From Bryobacterales bacterium (GTDB lineage Bacteria; Acidobacteriota; Terriglobia; Bryobacterales; Bryobacteraceae): a stretch of DNA of 64,000 nucleotides. Below, in pieces: positions 16,211-25,073 of the stretch. Each line of letters opens with the position of its first letter. Position 1 is the stretch's first letter. The notes below the pieces were generated by a model. That model was given only the letters and a program-made list of their open reading frames with translations. It was not told where the DNA came from and made no database searches. The DNA lies in NCBI GenBank assembly GCA_020846745.1, contig JADLDI010000015.1, positions 120,735-184,734 of the forward strand, given 5' to 3'. Both the position numbers and the translations under genes were made by a program.

Positions 16211-19084
16211 ATGATGCGCTGGATGATGCGCTGGCTTTTGGCGTTCTTGCCCGCGATTGGCATGGCGGCTGCGCCCGACGGCGCGGCTATTCTCCGAACG
16301 TATTGCGTGGCTTGTCACAGCCCTCAAAATAGGCAGGGCGGACTGGATGTGACTACGCGAGAGAAACTGCTGCAAGGGGGTGATCGTGGTCCGGCATTTG
16401 TGCCGGGAGATCCCAGAGCGAGCGCGTTGATTCAGCGCGTTCGCCAAACCGCTAAGCCCGGCATGCCTCTCGGCGGCAAGCCGCTGCCGGAAGAACAGAT
16501 CGTCATATTAGAGAAGTGGATTACAGAGGGCGCGCCTTTTGCGGAGGCCTTGGCGTCGCCGGCGGCAGTGAAGAAACCAGTTGCCGTTGACCACTGGGCC
16601 TTCAAGAAACCTGTCCGCCCGGCAACGCCGAACACAAAGTCGGCCGCCTGGGTTCGCAACCCCATTGATGCTTTTCTGGCCGCCGACTGGGAAGCCAATA
16701 AACTGGAACACGCCGGCGAAGCGGACCAGCGGGTGTTGTTGCGGCGCCTGTATCTGGACCTGACGGGACTGCCGCCGACGCCCGAGGAGATGCGGGCTTT
16801 TCTAGCCGACAAGTCGCCGAAAGCGTACGAGAATAAGGTCGACGAGTTGCTATCGTCACCACGCTACGCGCTGCGCTGGGCGCGGCACTGGATGGATATC
16901 TGGCGGTATTCGGATTGGTACGGACGCCGTCCGTTGAACGACCAGCGATTCTCGCACCGGCACATCTGGCGGTGGCGCGACTGGATTGTCGATTCGCTGC
17001 GCGAAGATAAGCCCTACGACCGCATGATCCAGGAAATGATCGCGGGCGACGAGATCGCGCCGAATGACCCGAAGACGCTGCGGGCCACAGGCTACCTGGT
17101 GCGATCGTTCCACCGCTTCAACCGCAACGTGTGGCTGCAGGATACGGTGGAGCATATCGGGTTCGGCATGCTCGGCCTGACGATGAAGTGCGCGCGCTGC
17201 CACGATCATAAGTACGATCCGATCGCGCAGGAAGACTATTACAAGTTACGCGCGTTCTTTGAACCGTACGATGTGCGGCACGACCGTGTACCCGGACAGT
17301 CGAACATCAACGAGGACGGTTTGGTACGGGTGTTTGAAGCTCCGCCACGAAAAGGCGGCATCGAACCATACTTCCCACCAATCTATAAGGACACGTTCCG
17401 CTTCATTCGCGGCGACGAAACCAACCCGGACAAAACGCCGCTATCGCCGGCCGTTCCGTCGCTTTTCGGTAAGTACGATCTACACATCACGCCGGTGAAA
17501 CTAACGGCTGAGGAGCATATTCCCGACTTAAGGCCGTTTGTCCGAGAGGACCTGTTGCGTGAGGCCGACCTCGACGTGCGCAATGCCGAAGTGGCGCTCC
17601 AAACATCGCGACGATTACTTGCGCAGGCCGAACAACATGCCCGAGCGGGCGCTACCGCGACAGCCAGGGATGCGAAGCCCACTGTCGATTACGCTACGAA
17701 GGTTGCGCCGCTGTTCAATCGGGCCTGCCGGTCGTGCCACGGCGGCATCGGGGCGAGTACGATCGCCAAGGGCGGGTTGATGCTGACCAGCCTGGACAAG
17801 ATCTTGAAAGGCGGATGGAAGCACGGTCCGGCGATTGTCGCCGGCGATTCGCGCAACAGCCCGTTGATCCGGTTCGTGAAAGGCGAACTCACTCCCCGCA
17901 TGCCGTTAGGCGGCGAGGCGCTACCGGCTGCGGATATCGACTTACTCGAAAAGTGGATCGACGAGATGCCGCCGGCCGACCCTGCAAAAGCGCTCGAAAG
18001 TGCACGGAAGCGGGAAGCGCTGGCGGAGAAGCATGTAGCGACGCTCAACCTGGCGCGGCCGGCGGTGGAGGCTCGCATCGCCGCCGATCTCGCGAAACAT
18101 AGGTCGCAGGCGAATGCGGTGGACCTGGCCAAGGCCGCCACAGAAGCCGAGCGGACGTACGCACGCGCACAGGCGGAGGAGTTATCATTCGAGGCGCAGC
18201 AGTTACTCGCCGACAACAAGTCGGCGGCGGCTAAGACGAAGTTTGAAGCGGCCGCGAAGGCATTGGCGCAGGCTGCGGAGAATTATACGCCGGTGTTCGA
18301 GGTCTATCCCGAAGAAAGTTCGGGCCGGCGGACAGCTTTGGCGAAGTGGCTAACCTCACGCGAAAATCCGCTCACGGCTCGCGTGGCGATCAACCACATC
18401 TGGTTGAGGCACTTCGGCAAGCCGTTCGTCCGAACGGTGACCAATTTCGGACGCAACGGCGCCAAGCCGGTGAACCAGCCGCTGCTCGACTGGCTGGCGG
18501 TGGAACTGATGGAGAACGGCTGGAGCATGAAGCACATCCACCGCCTGATTCTCACGTCGTCGGCTTACCGGATGGCCTCAACCGGACCGGACACAGAGCA
18601 TTTCACCCGAGTAGCTCCGCACCGCATGGAAGCTGAGGTTTTGCGCGATTCCGTGCTCTACTTGGCCGGCGTGCTGGATGAATCGGAAAGCGGTCCCGAT
18701 ATCGATGAGAACGATGCGTTGAAGTCGCGCCGGCGGAGTTTGTACATCCGGCAAAGTCCCGAAACGCGGGCGGAGTTTCTCAAATTGTTCGATCAGCCGG
18801 ACCCAACCGATTGCTATATCCGGACGGAAAGCGTGATTCCGCAGCAGGCGCTGGCGGTAGCCAACTCGACGCTGAGCCTGGATGCCGCCCGCCTGCTCGC
18901 TGACCGATTAGCGGCGAAGCCCGACTTTATCTCCGCCGCATTTGAAACAACTACGGGCGTTGCGCCGACACGTGACGAAGTCACCGAAAGCCGCCGGTTT
19001 CTCGCGAGCATGGCGCCGGAGAAGGCTCGCGTCATGTTTGTCCATGCGCTTTTGAACCACAACGAATTCGTGACAATCCGATGA
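16211..19084 (+). CDS. Planctomycete-type cytochrome c / DUF1549 / DUF1553 protein
   Basis: 957 residues. The ATG at 16211 is chosen because it begins a signal peptide (MMRWLLAFLPAIGMAAA); the frame is open farther upstream but without coding character. Two PSCyt1-type heme modules are present: C32VACH36 near the N-terminus and C506RSCH510 in the middle, each followed by the phrase RMPLGGE or GMPLGGK and LLEKWI. DUF1549 lies between them (DLTGLPPTPEEMRAFL; CARCHDHKYDPI) and DUF1553 at the C-terminus (RVAINHIWLRHFGKPFV). An alanine-rich, probably coiled segment spans about 600-690. Presumed periplasmic; partner of the DUF1501 gene it overlaps. Confidence 0.92.
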   Translation: MMRWMMRWLLAFLPAIGMAAAPDGAAILRTYCVACHSPQNRQGGLDVTTREKLLQGGDRGPAFVPGDPRASALIQRVRQTAKPGMPLGGKPLPEEQIVILEKWITEGAPFAEALASPAAVKKPVAVDHWAFKKPVRPATPNTKSAAWVRNPIDAFLAADWEANKLEHAGEADQRVLLRRLYLDLTGLPPTPEEMRAFLADKSPKAYENKVDELLSSPRYALRWARHWMDIWRYSDWYGRRPLNDQRFSHRHIWRWRDWIVDSLREDKPYDRMIQEMIAGDEIAPNDPKTLRATGYLVRSFHRFNRNVWLQDTVEHIGFGMLGLTMKCARCHDHKYDPIAQEDYYKLRAFFEPYDVRHDRVPGQSNINEDGLVRVFEAPPRKGGIEPYFPPIYKDTFRFIRGDETNPDKTPLSPAVPSLFGKYDLHITPVKLTAEEHIPDLRPFVREDLLREADLDVRNAEVALQTSRRLLAQAEQHARAGATATARDAKPTVDYATKVAPLFNRACRSCHGGIGASTIAKGGLMLTSLDKILKGGWKHGPAIVAGDSRNSPLIRFVKGELTPRMPLGGEALPAADIDLLEKWIDEMPPADPAKALESARKREALAEKHVATLNLARPAVEARIAADLAKHRSQANAVDLAKAATEAERTYARAQAEELSFEAQQLLADNKSAAAKTKFEAAAKALAQAAENYTPVFEVYPEESSGRRTALAKWLTSRENPLTARVAINHIWLRHFGKPFVRTVTNFGRNGAKPVNQPLLDWLAVELMENGWSMKHIHRLILTSSAYRMASTGPDTEHFTRVAPHRMEAEVLRDSVLYLAGVLDESESGPDIDENDALKSRRRSLYIRQSPETRAEFLKLFDQPDPTDCYIRTESVIPQQALAVANSTLSLDAARLLADRLAAKPDFISAAFETTTGVAPTRDEVTESRRFLASMAPEKARVMFVHALLNHNEFVTIR

Positions 19085-20565
19085 GCACTTCGCCTTTCAA
19101 ACCACCTTGCGGACGTCTCCCCCGGCGCGCATTCATACAGGACTGCGGAATGGGATTTGCAGGCCTGGTGCTATCGGCACTGGGGCAACGCGGCGCGCTG
19201 GCCGACACCTCAGCCGGATGGCGGCCACCCGACGGCAAGCCGCATCACCCGCCGAAAGCCAAGAGCGTGATCTGGCTATTTATGCAGGGCGGGACCAGCC
19301 ACCTGGAGTCGTTCGACCCGAAGCCGGCGATCGATAAATATGCAGGCAAGACGATCGGGGAGACGCCGTTCAAGGGCGTGCTGGACAGTCCGCTGGTGGC
19401 GAAAGGCGTGCGGCAGCCGGTCCCCGAAACCCGCAAGTTGATGCTCGAGCTGATGCCGACGCAGGTGTCGTACAAAAAGTACGGACAGCTTGGTATCGAG
19501 ATGACAGACTGGTGGCCGCATATCGGCGGCGTGGTGGACGATCTTGCCTTCATCCGCTCAGTTTGGACGACGGACAACGACCACGGCGCGCAGTATCAGT
19601 TCCACACTGGCCGGCATTTCTTGGATGGGCTGTATCCTTCGGTTGGGTCCTGGATTCATTACGGGTTGGGCACGCTGAACGAGAACCTGCCGCAGTTCGT
19701 CGTGTTGGGTGAACAGGTGGGGCCGTGCTGCGGCGGGTCGACTTGTTCCGGCGCCGCTTATCTTGGACCGGAACATGCGGGCGTGGAGATGTCGCTCGAT
19801 CCCGCCAATCCGCTGCCCTTCGCGCGACCGCCGGAGGGAATCAGCGCGGAAGATCAAAAGAAGGAATTCGACTTCATTCAAAAGCTTGGACGCATGGCGC
19901 AGGTGCGGTATCCCGACGATCCCTCGCTGGCGGCACGCGTGAAGTCGTATGAACTGGCTTTCCGCATGCAAACCGCTGTGCCGGAGGTGTTCCGCTTCAA
20001 GGAAGAGCCGGAACACGTGAGGAAGCTGTATGGTTTGGACAACGAAACCACTCAGTCATTCGGCGAGCGGTGCCTGGCTGCGCGGCGGCTCGTCGAACGC
20101 GGTGTCAGGTTCGTCCAGGTGTATCACGGGGGCGGACAGGCATCGGAATGGGACGCGCATTCGGAGTTGAAGAAGAACCACACGCGGTTGTGCGCGCAGG
20201 TGGACCAGCCGATCGCTGGACTGATCAGAGATCTCAAGCAGCGCGGTTTGCTGGACGAAACCATCGTCGTCTGGGGGACTGAGTTCGGCCGCACCCCGGG
20301 TGTGGAAGGAGCGAAAGGCGGGCGCGACCACCATCCGTACGGGTTCACCGTGTGGATGGCGGGCGCCGGATTGAAGCGGGGCATCATTCACGGGGCGACC
20401 GATGAGTTGGGCTTCCACGCGGTGGAAGATCGCCATTACGTGACGGACATCCACGCCACCGTATTGCATCTCTTAGGCCTCGATCCAAAGCGCCTGGACG
20501 TGCCGGGACAGCAACGGTTAGAAATCGATCACGGCGCGCCGATTCAAGGCATTCTTGCCGGTTGA
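19081..20565 (+). CDS. DUF1501 protein with Tat signal (second copy)
   Basis: 494 residues. The Tat signal reads RRAFIQDCGMGFAGLVLSALG. The family opening SVIWLFMQGGTSHLESFDPKP follows; later motifs are TDNDHGAQYQFHTGRHF, WDAHSELKKNH and VVWGTEFGRTPG. The ATG overlaps the stop of the preceding gene (ATGA), so the pair is coupled. It is about 50 residues longer than the copy at 10617-11942 and belongs to the branch paired with double-cytochrome partners. Function unproven, as for the other copy. Confidence 0.92.
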   Translation: MSTSPFKPPCGRLPRRAFIQDCGMGFAGLVLSALGQRGALADTSAGWRPPDGKPHHPPKAKSVIWLFMQGGTSHLESFDPKPAIDKYAGKTIGETPFKGVLDSPLVAKGVRQPVPETRKLMLELMPTQVSYKKYGQLGIEMTDWWPHIGGVVDDLAFIRSVWTTDNDHGAQYQFHTGRHFLDGLYPSVGSWIHYGLGTLNENLPQFVVLGEQVGPCCGGSTCSGAAYLGPEHAGVEMSLDPANPLPFARPPEGISAEDQKKEFDFIQKLGRMAQVRYPDDPSLAARVKSYELAFRMQTAVPEVFRFKEEPEHVRKLYGLDNETTQSFGERCLAARRLVERGVRFVQVYHGGGQASEWDAHSELKKNHTRLCAQVDQPIAGLIRDLKQRGLLDETIVVWGTEFGRTPGVEGAKGGRDHHPYGFTVWMAGAGLKRGIIHGATDELGFHAVEDRHYVTDIHATVLHLLGLDPKRLDVPGQQRLEIDHGAPIQGILAG

Positions 20566-20586
20566 CCTGCGTTCTGCGTTTGCGAC

Positions 20587-20670
20587 TCACACATCGTACG
20601 GCGGCAAGGCGTCCACCGCAATCGGCGCGCCTGTAGGACACGGCCAACAGACGTAAGTGCTATAGTCCGG
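20587..20670 (-). pseudogene. Possible decayed gene tail
   Basis: In the 108-bp gap between the DUF1501 and DUF1080 genes, the minus strand reads an open frame ending at TGA 20589-20587 with protein-like composition (VPDYSTYVCWPCPTG, then APIAVDALPPYDV). It has no start codon and upstream runs into the antisense of the DUF1080 signal peptide. It may be the C-terminal remnant of a lost gene, or chance. No family was recognised. Confidence 0.3.
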
Positions 20671-20673
20671 AAC

Positions 20674-21294
20674 GTGCGTCAGGTTCCTAACGCGTTTACG
20701 GTATTTGCGATCGTTACCTCATCTCTCGCCGGCCAGGATTGGAAGCCCCTGTTCGACGGGAAGTCTTTAGGCCAGTGGAGCGCAACGCCATTCACTAAAG
20801 CTGGAAGAGTAGAGGTCGCGAACGGACTTATTGTTCTGCAACCTGGTGGTCCGCTCACGGGAATCACATACCACGGCGAATTCCCTCGCATGAACTACGA
20901 GATCCGCTACGAAGCCGAACGCCGCCGTGGCAACGATCTGTTTGCGACCCTGACATTTCCCGTAGGGGATGCGTTTTGCACCTGGGTCACCGGAGGCTGG
21001 GGAGGCGATATCGTCGGCCTCTCGAGCCTGGACGGCGCCGACGCGTCGGAAAACGAGACGCGGTCCTATTTCAACTTCGATAATAATCGGTGGTATAAGT
21101 TTCGCCTCCGCGTGACGCCGGAGCGGATTACGGCATGGATCGACGACGAGCGTGTTGTGAACGCCGAGATTGCCGGCCGAACGGTCACCCTCCGCCGCGG
21201 GGAGATTAAGCTCAACGCTCCCCTCGGCTTCGCGTCGTTCGCTACCGAGGGGGCGCTTCGGAATGTGAAGTACCGGGTGCTAAGCGCCAAGTAG
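20674..21294 (+). CDS. DUF1080 (3-keto-disaccharide hydrolase-like) secreted protein
   Basis: 206 residues from a GTG start. Short signal (AFTVFAIVTSSLA), then the family opening DWKPLFDGKSLGQWS and a concanavalin-type beta-sandwich (EFPRMNYEIRYEAERRRGNDLFATLTFP; RWYKFRLRVTPERITAWIDDERVVN). DUF1080 domains include a 3-keto-glycoside hydrolase in Bacteroides; others may only bind sugars. A TATAGT hexamer (20661-20666) ends 7 nt before the GTG and there is no Shine-Dalgarno sequence, so the message may be leaderless. Confidence 0.85.
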   Translation: MRQVPNAFTVFAIVTSSLAGQDWKPLFDGKSLGQWSATPFTKAGRVEVANGLIVLQPGGPLTGITYHGEFPRMNYEIRYEAERRRGNDLFATLTFPVGDAFCTWVTGGWGGDIVGLSSLDGADASENETRSYFNFDNNRWYKFRLRVTPERITAWIDDERVVNAEIAGRTVTLRRGEIKLNAPLGFASFATEGALRNVKYRVLSAK

Positions 21295-21344
21295 GCCTAT
21301 TGGCCAGAAGTCTCCAAGTTGGCAATTAGCGCTAGAATGGCGAT

Positions 21345-21608
21345 ATGAGCATGACGGCCAGAATCGACCATACCGGCAGGATTCTGATTCCGCTCCAACT
21401 CAGGCGCGAGCTTCAGTTAACCGAAGACTCCGACCTAATCCTACGCGTCGTAGATGGGGAACTGCGCATGCATACCCGCCAAGAAGCACTGCGCCGGGCC
21501 CGTGAACGGCTGAAGAGACTTAAGAAGCCGGGCCAATCGGTGACGGACGAATTCCTCGCGGAACGCCGACAAGAGGCACAACGTGAACTGGAAGATTTGA
21601 ATCGCTGA
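21345..21608 (+). CDS. AbrB/SpoVT-type antitoxin of a VapBC-like module
   Basis: 87 residues. The N-terminal half is a swapped-hairpin AbrB DNA-binding domain (ARIDHTGRILIPLQLRREL, then LILRVVDGELRMHT). The C-terminal half is highly charged and helical (RRARERLKRLKKPGQ and following), suited to wrapping and blocking a PIN toxin. It lies 15 bp before the PIN-domain gene, the usual antitoxin-first order, and probably represses the shared promoter with the toxin. A TAGAAT (21333-21338) ends 6 nt before the ATG. Confidence 0.88.
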   Translation: MSMTARIDHTGRILIPLQLRRELQLTEDSDLILRVVDGELRMHTRQEALRRARERLKRLKKPGQSVTDEFLAERRQEAQRELEDLNR

Positions 21609-21623
21609 TGCTCGATCGTCCAC

Positions 21624-22013
21624 ATGCCTCGAAGTTGCGTCCTCGATTCGTCAGCCCTACTCGCCGCTCTTTTTGAAGAACCAGGTGGGGAAATAACGGT
21701 CTCAGTGTTGGGGAGCGCAGTAATGTCGGCTTTGAACTACTCTGAAGTAATCACCAAACTTGTTAGGGTAGGCGAAAGGCACAAAGCAGCCCTGGAAGTT
21801 GTCGACGACCTGAACCTGCCGATCATTGCTTGGGATCTCGATCTGGCCCGCGAAGCCTCCGACCTATGCGAACTCGCTTGGACGCACGGGCTTTCGATCG
21901 GTGATCGAGCCTGTTTGGCGACCGCTCGTCACCTGAAGCGGACCGTGCTCACGGCGGAACGTGGATGGCGTAAGCTGCCGGATTTAGGTATCGATATTAA
22001 TTTCATCCGCTGA
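21624..22013 (+). CDS. PIN-domain toxin, VapC-like RNase
   Basis: 129 residues, typical for VapC. Acidic active-site residues are in place: Asp8 (CVLDSSALLA), Glu41 (LNYSEVITKL), Asp94 (LSIGDRACLATA) and Glu112 (LTAERGW). Members cleave tRNA or rRNA in a Mg2+-dependent way and are held inactive by the adjacent antitoxin. The gene appears intact. The pair lies next to two gene remnants (20587-20670 and 22120-22290), which fits a hotspot of insertion and loss. Confidence 0.9.
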   Translation: MPRSCVLDSSALLAALFEEPGGEITVSVLGSAVMSALNYSEVITKLVRVGERHKAALEVVDDLNLPIIAWDLDLAREASDLCELAWTHGLSIGDRACLATARHLKRTVLTAERGWRKLPDLGIDINFIR

Positions 22014-22119
22014 TGTAAGTTATTGCAAGCATGACCGGCCGTTGGGGCGACGATATCGTGCCAGTGAGCCTGGATCGACGTGCTGCAGGATTTGGATGTG
22101 CGGCGTGGGCGCTACAGAG

Positions 22120-22290
22120 CTACGGCAATAGCCGCAGCGGCTCGAGGAATGGGTCGATATTCTTATCGCGTACCGAAACCGGAATGTTGTGTCCGTAGCC
22201 GGGGTAGATCCTGACTTGCGCACCTTTGATCCGTTGGGCGAGCAGCACTGCCTAGGCTTGCGAAGCAAACGACGACCCGGCCAACCATCT
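22120..22290 (-). pseudogene. C-terminal remnant of an alpha/beta hydrolase, broken by a stop codon
   Basis: The minus strand from about 22290 reads LAGSSFASQA, an in-frame TAG (22254-22252), then AVLLAQRIKGAQVRIYPG and YGHNIPVSVRDKNIDPF, ending LEPLRLLP at TAG 22122-22120. The YPGYGHNIP phrase is the catalytic-histidine region of S9/dienelactone-hydrolase-type alpha/beta hydrolases. The rest of the gene is missing: the remnant abuts the end of the Gfo/Idh gene, where a short duplication is seen. The best explanation is a deleted and then nonsense-mutated gene. Confidence 0.7.
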
Positions 22291-22313
22291 ACCCGTTCAA
22301 GCTACCCGTTCAA
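22289..22313. repeat. 12-bp direct duplication at the end of the Gfo/Idh gene
   Basis: CTACCCGTTCAA occurs at 22289-22300 and again at 22302-22313, one base apart. On the minus strand each copy contains the gene's last codons and its TAG, so the stop is doubled. It marks the junction with the hydrolase remnant and may be a scar of the deletion. Confidence 0.8.
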
Positions 22314-23906
22314 TGTCCAGTTAGGGCGGTACTTCCGCTTCAAATAGTCGTTCGCTTCCGACGAGTTAGTGACCCGTCCGCTGGCCGGATCGTATTCCAG
22401 CCGCTTGCCGACCCGGTGCGCCACCAAGCCGAGCAGCATCTGCTCGATCATGCTGCCGGAATAGTCGAAGTCGCAGTGCGTCTTACTGCTGGTGCCGTTG
22501 ACGATGTTGTTGCTCTTGCCCTTGCAGGCGTCCAGCCAGTCGCGCTGGAACGCGTCCGGCGTAATCGGACGGCCGTCGCGCTCGGCGTTCTGAATGGATT
22601 TGATCGCCGGATTTTCCATGCCCAGCGCCGCGGGAACCTTGCCGTTCAGCATCTGTACCGCGGCAAAGCCGTTCGGTCCGGCTTCGGCGCTCGGCATGGC
22701 GGTAAAGCCAGGCGGCAGGGGTGGGGGCGAAGACGGGCGCGCCGCAGGACGTACCTGCGCCGCAGCCACACGGGTCGAGGTCTGCGTGGGTTGACCGGTC
22801 CCGCCGACTAGCGGTAACAAATCGCTGCGGCCACGCCGCTTGTAATAAGTCAAATCGCCGTCGTCGTTGTTCGGAATCAGCACGCGAGTCTGGAAGTCGA
22901 CCAGCAGGCTGCCCTTTGTTCCCTCGAAGATCGCGCCATTACCGATCTTTGACACGTCGATGTACGACTTCGGTGATTCGGGCTTCAATCCGCCTTGGTA
23001 CCAAATGTTGGTTATCTCGCCGCGCCAGGAATTCGGCGGCAGTGTAAAGGCCACCTTCATGCGCACCGGGCAAATGTCCGGGTGGTACTTATCGGTCAGT
23101 TCCTGGTCGACATCAATAGCTGTCGGAGCCCCCGCGTCGATCGCGTTCCAAACCAAGTCCATCGTGTGCGCGCCCATGTCGCCGATCTGCCCGACGCCGA
23201 AGTCGCGGTACATATTCCAGAACAGGCAGTTCAACCCGTTCGACCCGCCAAAGTACTGCGGACTGTAAGGATGATAAGGTGACGGGCCAATCCACTGTTC
23301 GTAATGCAAAAAGCCGGGGGGCAGCCCTTCCGCTTGCGGATAACCGGGACGCGGCAGTTTGCGGCTGTCCCAGCTGTGAACGGTCTTCAATTCGCCGACC
23401 GCGCCGTCGAGGATCAGCTCGCGAATCCGCTCGAAATTCGGATAGGCGTGGCGCTGAGTTCCATGCTGCGTCGCGACTTTCGCCTTCCGCTTCAGATAAT
23501 TAGAGCGGACCGTCCGTACTTCCTCAACCGAGATGCCAAGCGGCTTTTCGCAGTACACATGCATGTCGCGGTTCAGCGCCCAGTTCGCGATGAAGGCGTG
23601 GTGATGATCGGCCGTGCAGATGATAACCGCTTCCACGTCCTTCTGGTCCAACATCGGCCGCCAGTCGGAGTAGGTTTTGGCTTTCGGGAAGATCTCCAGC
23701 GCTTCCTTCGTCCGTAAGTCGTTGACGTCGCAGATAGCGACGACATTTTCGCTCTTCAGAATATTGTAATGAGCTGTGCCGCGGCCCCACACACCCACCA
23801 GTGCTACGTTCAGGCGGTTGCTGGGAGCGCTTTGTCCCCGCAGTGTGCCGCTCTTCAGAATCGTCAGTCCGGCGGCAGCGGATTTAAGAATGTCGCGTCG
23901 TTGCAT
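22302..23906 (-). CDS. Gfo/Idh/MocA-family oxidoreductase with Tat signal
   Basis: 534 residues. Tat signal MQRRDILKSAAAGLTILKSG, then the Rossmann fold (RLNVALVGVWGRGTAHYNIL; the usual GxGxxG is varied) and the catalytic-lysine motif YCEKPLGIS. A proline-rich insert (residues about 385-420, PPPLPPGF) interrupts the C-terminal domain, as in other periplasmic acidobacterial and planctomycete members. The family uses tightly bound NAD(P) to oxidise or epimerise sugars; exported members often work with DUF1080 or sugar isomerases. No operon partner on this strand is close. Confidence 0.9.
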   Translation of the reverse strand: MQRRDILKSAAAGLTILKSGTLRGQSAPSNRLNVALVGVWGRGTAHYNILKSENVVAICDVNDLRTKEALEIFPKAKTYSDWRPMLDQKDVEAVIICTADHHHAFIANWALNRDMHVYCEKPLGISVEEVRTVRSNYLKRKAKVATQHGTQRHAYPNFERIRELILDGAVGELKTVHSWDSRKLPRPGYPQAEGLPPGFLHYEQWIGPSPYHPYSPQYFGGSNGLNCLFWNMYRDFGVGQIGDMGAHTMDLVWNAIDAGAPTAIDVDQELTDKYHPDICPVRMKVAFTLPPNSWRGEITNIWYQGGLKPESPKSYIDVSKIGNGAIFEGTKGSLLVDFQTRVLIPNNDDGDLTYYKRRGRSDLLPLVGGTGQPTQTSTRVAAAQVRPAARPSSPPPLPPGFTAMPSAEAGPNGFAAVQMLNGKVPAALGMENPAIKSIQNAERDGRPITPDAFQRDWLDACKGKSNNIVNGTSSKTHCDFDYSGSMIEQMLLGLVAHRVGKRLEYDPASGRVTNSSEANDYLKRKYRPNWTLNG

Positions 23907-23968
23907 ATGGAGCTAGGTCTCCTGGAGGTCAGGATACCTTACTCCGATAGCGTAAGTTGAAGATGGAT

Positions 23969-24835
23969 TCAGCGCCGGGGCAGCCACACGGCCCGCCGGA
24001 CGACATATCCGGCTGCGATGAACCAGCACCGCGCCATGGGTATTACCTGCTGGCCGACGGAAACATCGAACTGCGAATCGCGCGTGATCGAATAGCTGAC
24101 ACCGCCGTCGAACGTCCAGCCTGAGCTGCCGCCGGTCGCGACCGGAGATACCGTATAGATTTCTCCAAACCCGGCCCAGCGACGCCCAAAGCCTCGCCCC
24201 ACCTGAAAGCTGAACGCCTGCTGCAGGTATCGGTCGCCATCCTCGCTCAACGACGAGACATTCACATTGCCGGATGCCGAGAGGCCCTCGCGTAACGACT
24301 TCGACCAGGCGAGTTTAAGCGTGGGGTCGAGCCCGGAGCTCGTGAAGGACTGGTGCCCAACCGGCAGCGAAACCAAAGGAATAAAGGTAAGCTCGGGCAC
24401 CACCCCTCTCTCCCTGGTCAGCCGCATCTTGGCGCCGGCACTGAAATCCGAGGCGCCAATGGATTGTTCCACTGGATCGGTACCGGCGCCATGGCGCGAG
24501 TAGGTTCTGAACCCATCGCCGCCAAAGCGCAGTTCCACCCCGCGACCGACACCCAGCCGAAGTGTAGGACTGCCGCCAGTGAAGTTGTGCTCGGTGAAGC
24601 TTTCCTCCGACAAGCTCGTCAGGTTTATACCGGTCTCCAGTTGGAGAATGCCCCGGCCGAGAATAGTCACGCCGTCGCTATATCCTGGCCGATCCGATAC
24701 GAGAGGTTCTGCGATGGCCGGACCCGCTTCCTGTTTGGCCAGCTCACGAGCCAACTTGTCTGCCGACTTTCTTTCGTCCCCGAACCCGGTCGTCAATGCG
24801 CCCAGGAGGAAGAAAAGCGCACATTGTGTCCGCAT
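23969..24835 (-). CDS. Outer-membrane transporter-like protein (phenol MetA pathway type)
   Basis: 288 residues from the ATG at 24835, which begins a signal peptide (MRTQCALFFLLGALTTGFG). The phrase PLVSDRPGYSDGVTILGRGILQLETGINL, split here as PLVSDRPGYS and GILQLETGINL, is characteristic of the PF13557-type barrel family annotated as MetA pathway of phenol degradation or simply transporter. The remainder is beta-strand rich (GVELRFGGDGFRTYS; FDVSVGQQVIPM). Function is not established for most members. It is divergent from cheW. Confidence 0.7.
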   Translation of the reverse strand: MRTQCALFFLLGALTTGFGDERKSADKLARELAKQEAGPAIAEPLVSDRPGYSDGVTILGRGILQLETGINLTSLSEESFTEHNFTGGSPTLRLGVGRGVELRFGGDGFRTYSRHGAGTDPVEQSIGASDFSAGAKMRLTRERGVVPELTFIPLVSLPVGHQSFTSSGLDPTLKLAWSKSLREGLSASGNVNVSSLSEDGDRYLQQAFSFQVGRGFGRRWAGFGEIYTVSPVATGGSSGWTFDGGVSYSITRDSQFDVSVGQQVIPMARCWFIAAGYVVRRAVWLPRR

Positions 24836-25073
24836 GATGTCCCGCCGTGAAGCGACCGGCTCGTCGCCCCAAAGGCTTATCGGCATCAATTCGCGTGAAA
24901 GATGTTAATCAGATAAAAAAAACCGATTCTGTGTAATCTCTGCACAGTTTCGTTCACCTTTGTCCGATACAGAAAGTAGGCGGACCTGACAGGAACACAT
25001 CCTTTAAGGTCCCTTAAGATGCCGGGAACTACGGCCCCTGGGCCCTAACAAACTGGTTTTCGAGAAAAGAGTG
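24836..25073. promoter_or_regulatory. Divergent intergenic region upstream of cheW
   Basis: The 238 bp contain an A-rich stretch near 24911-24924 and two small inverted repeats: TTAAGG-TC-CCTTAA (25004-25017) and GGCCC-CT-GGGCC shortly after it. No clear sigma-70 or flagellar sigma-28 promoter could be placed. A purine-rich run GAAAAGAG sits just before the cheW start. Confidence 0.3.

Noticed and set aside
25004..25050. Possible flagellar sigma-28 promoter before cheW
   Set aside because: Neither the TAAA nor the GCCGATAA element occurs with correct spacing; only small inverted repeats are visible.
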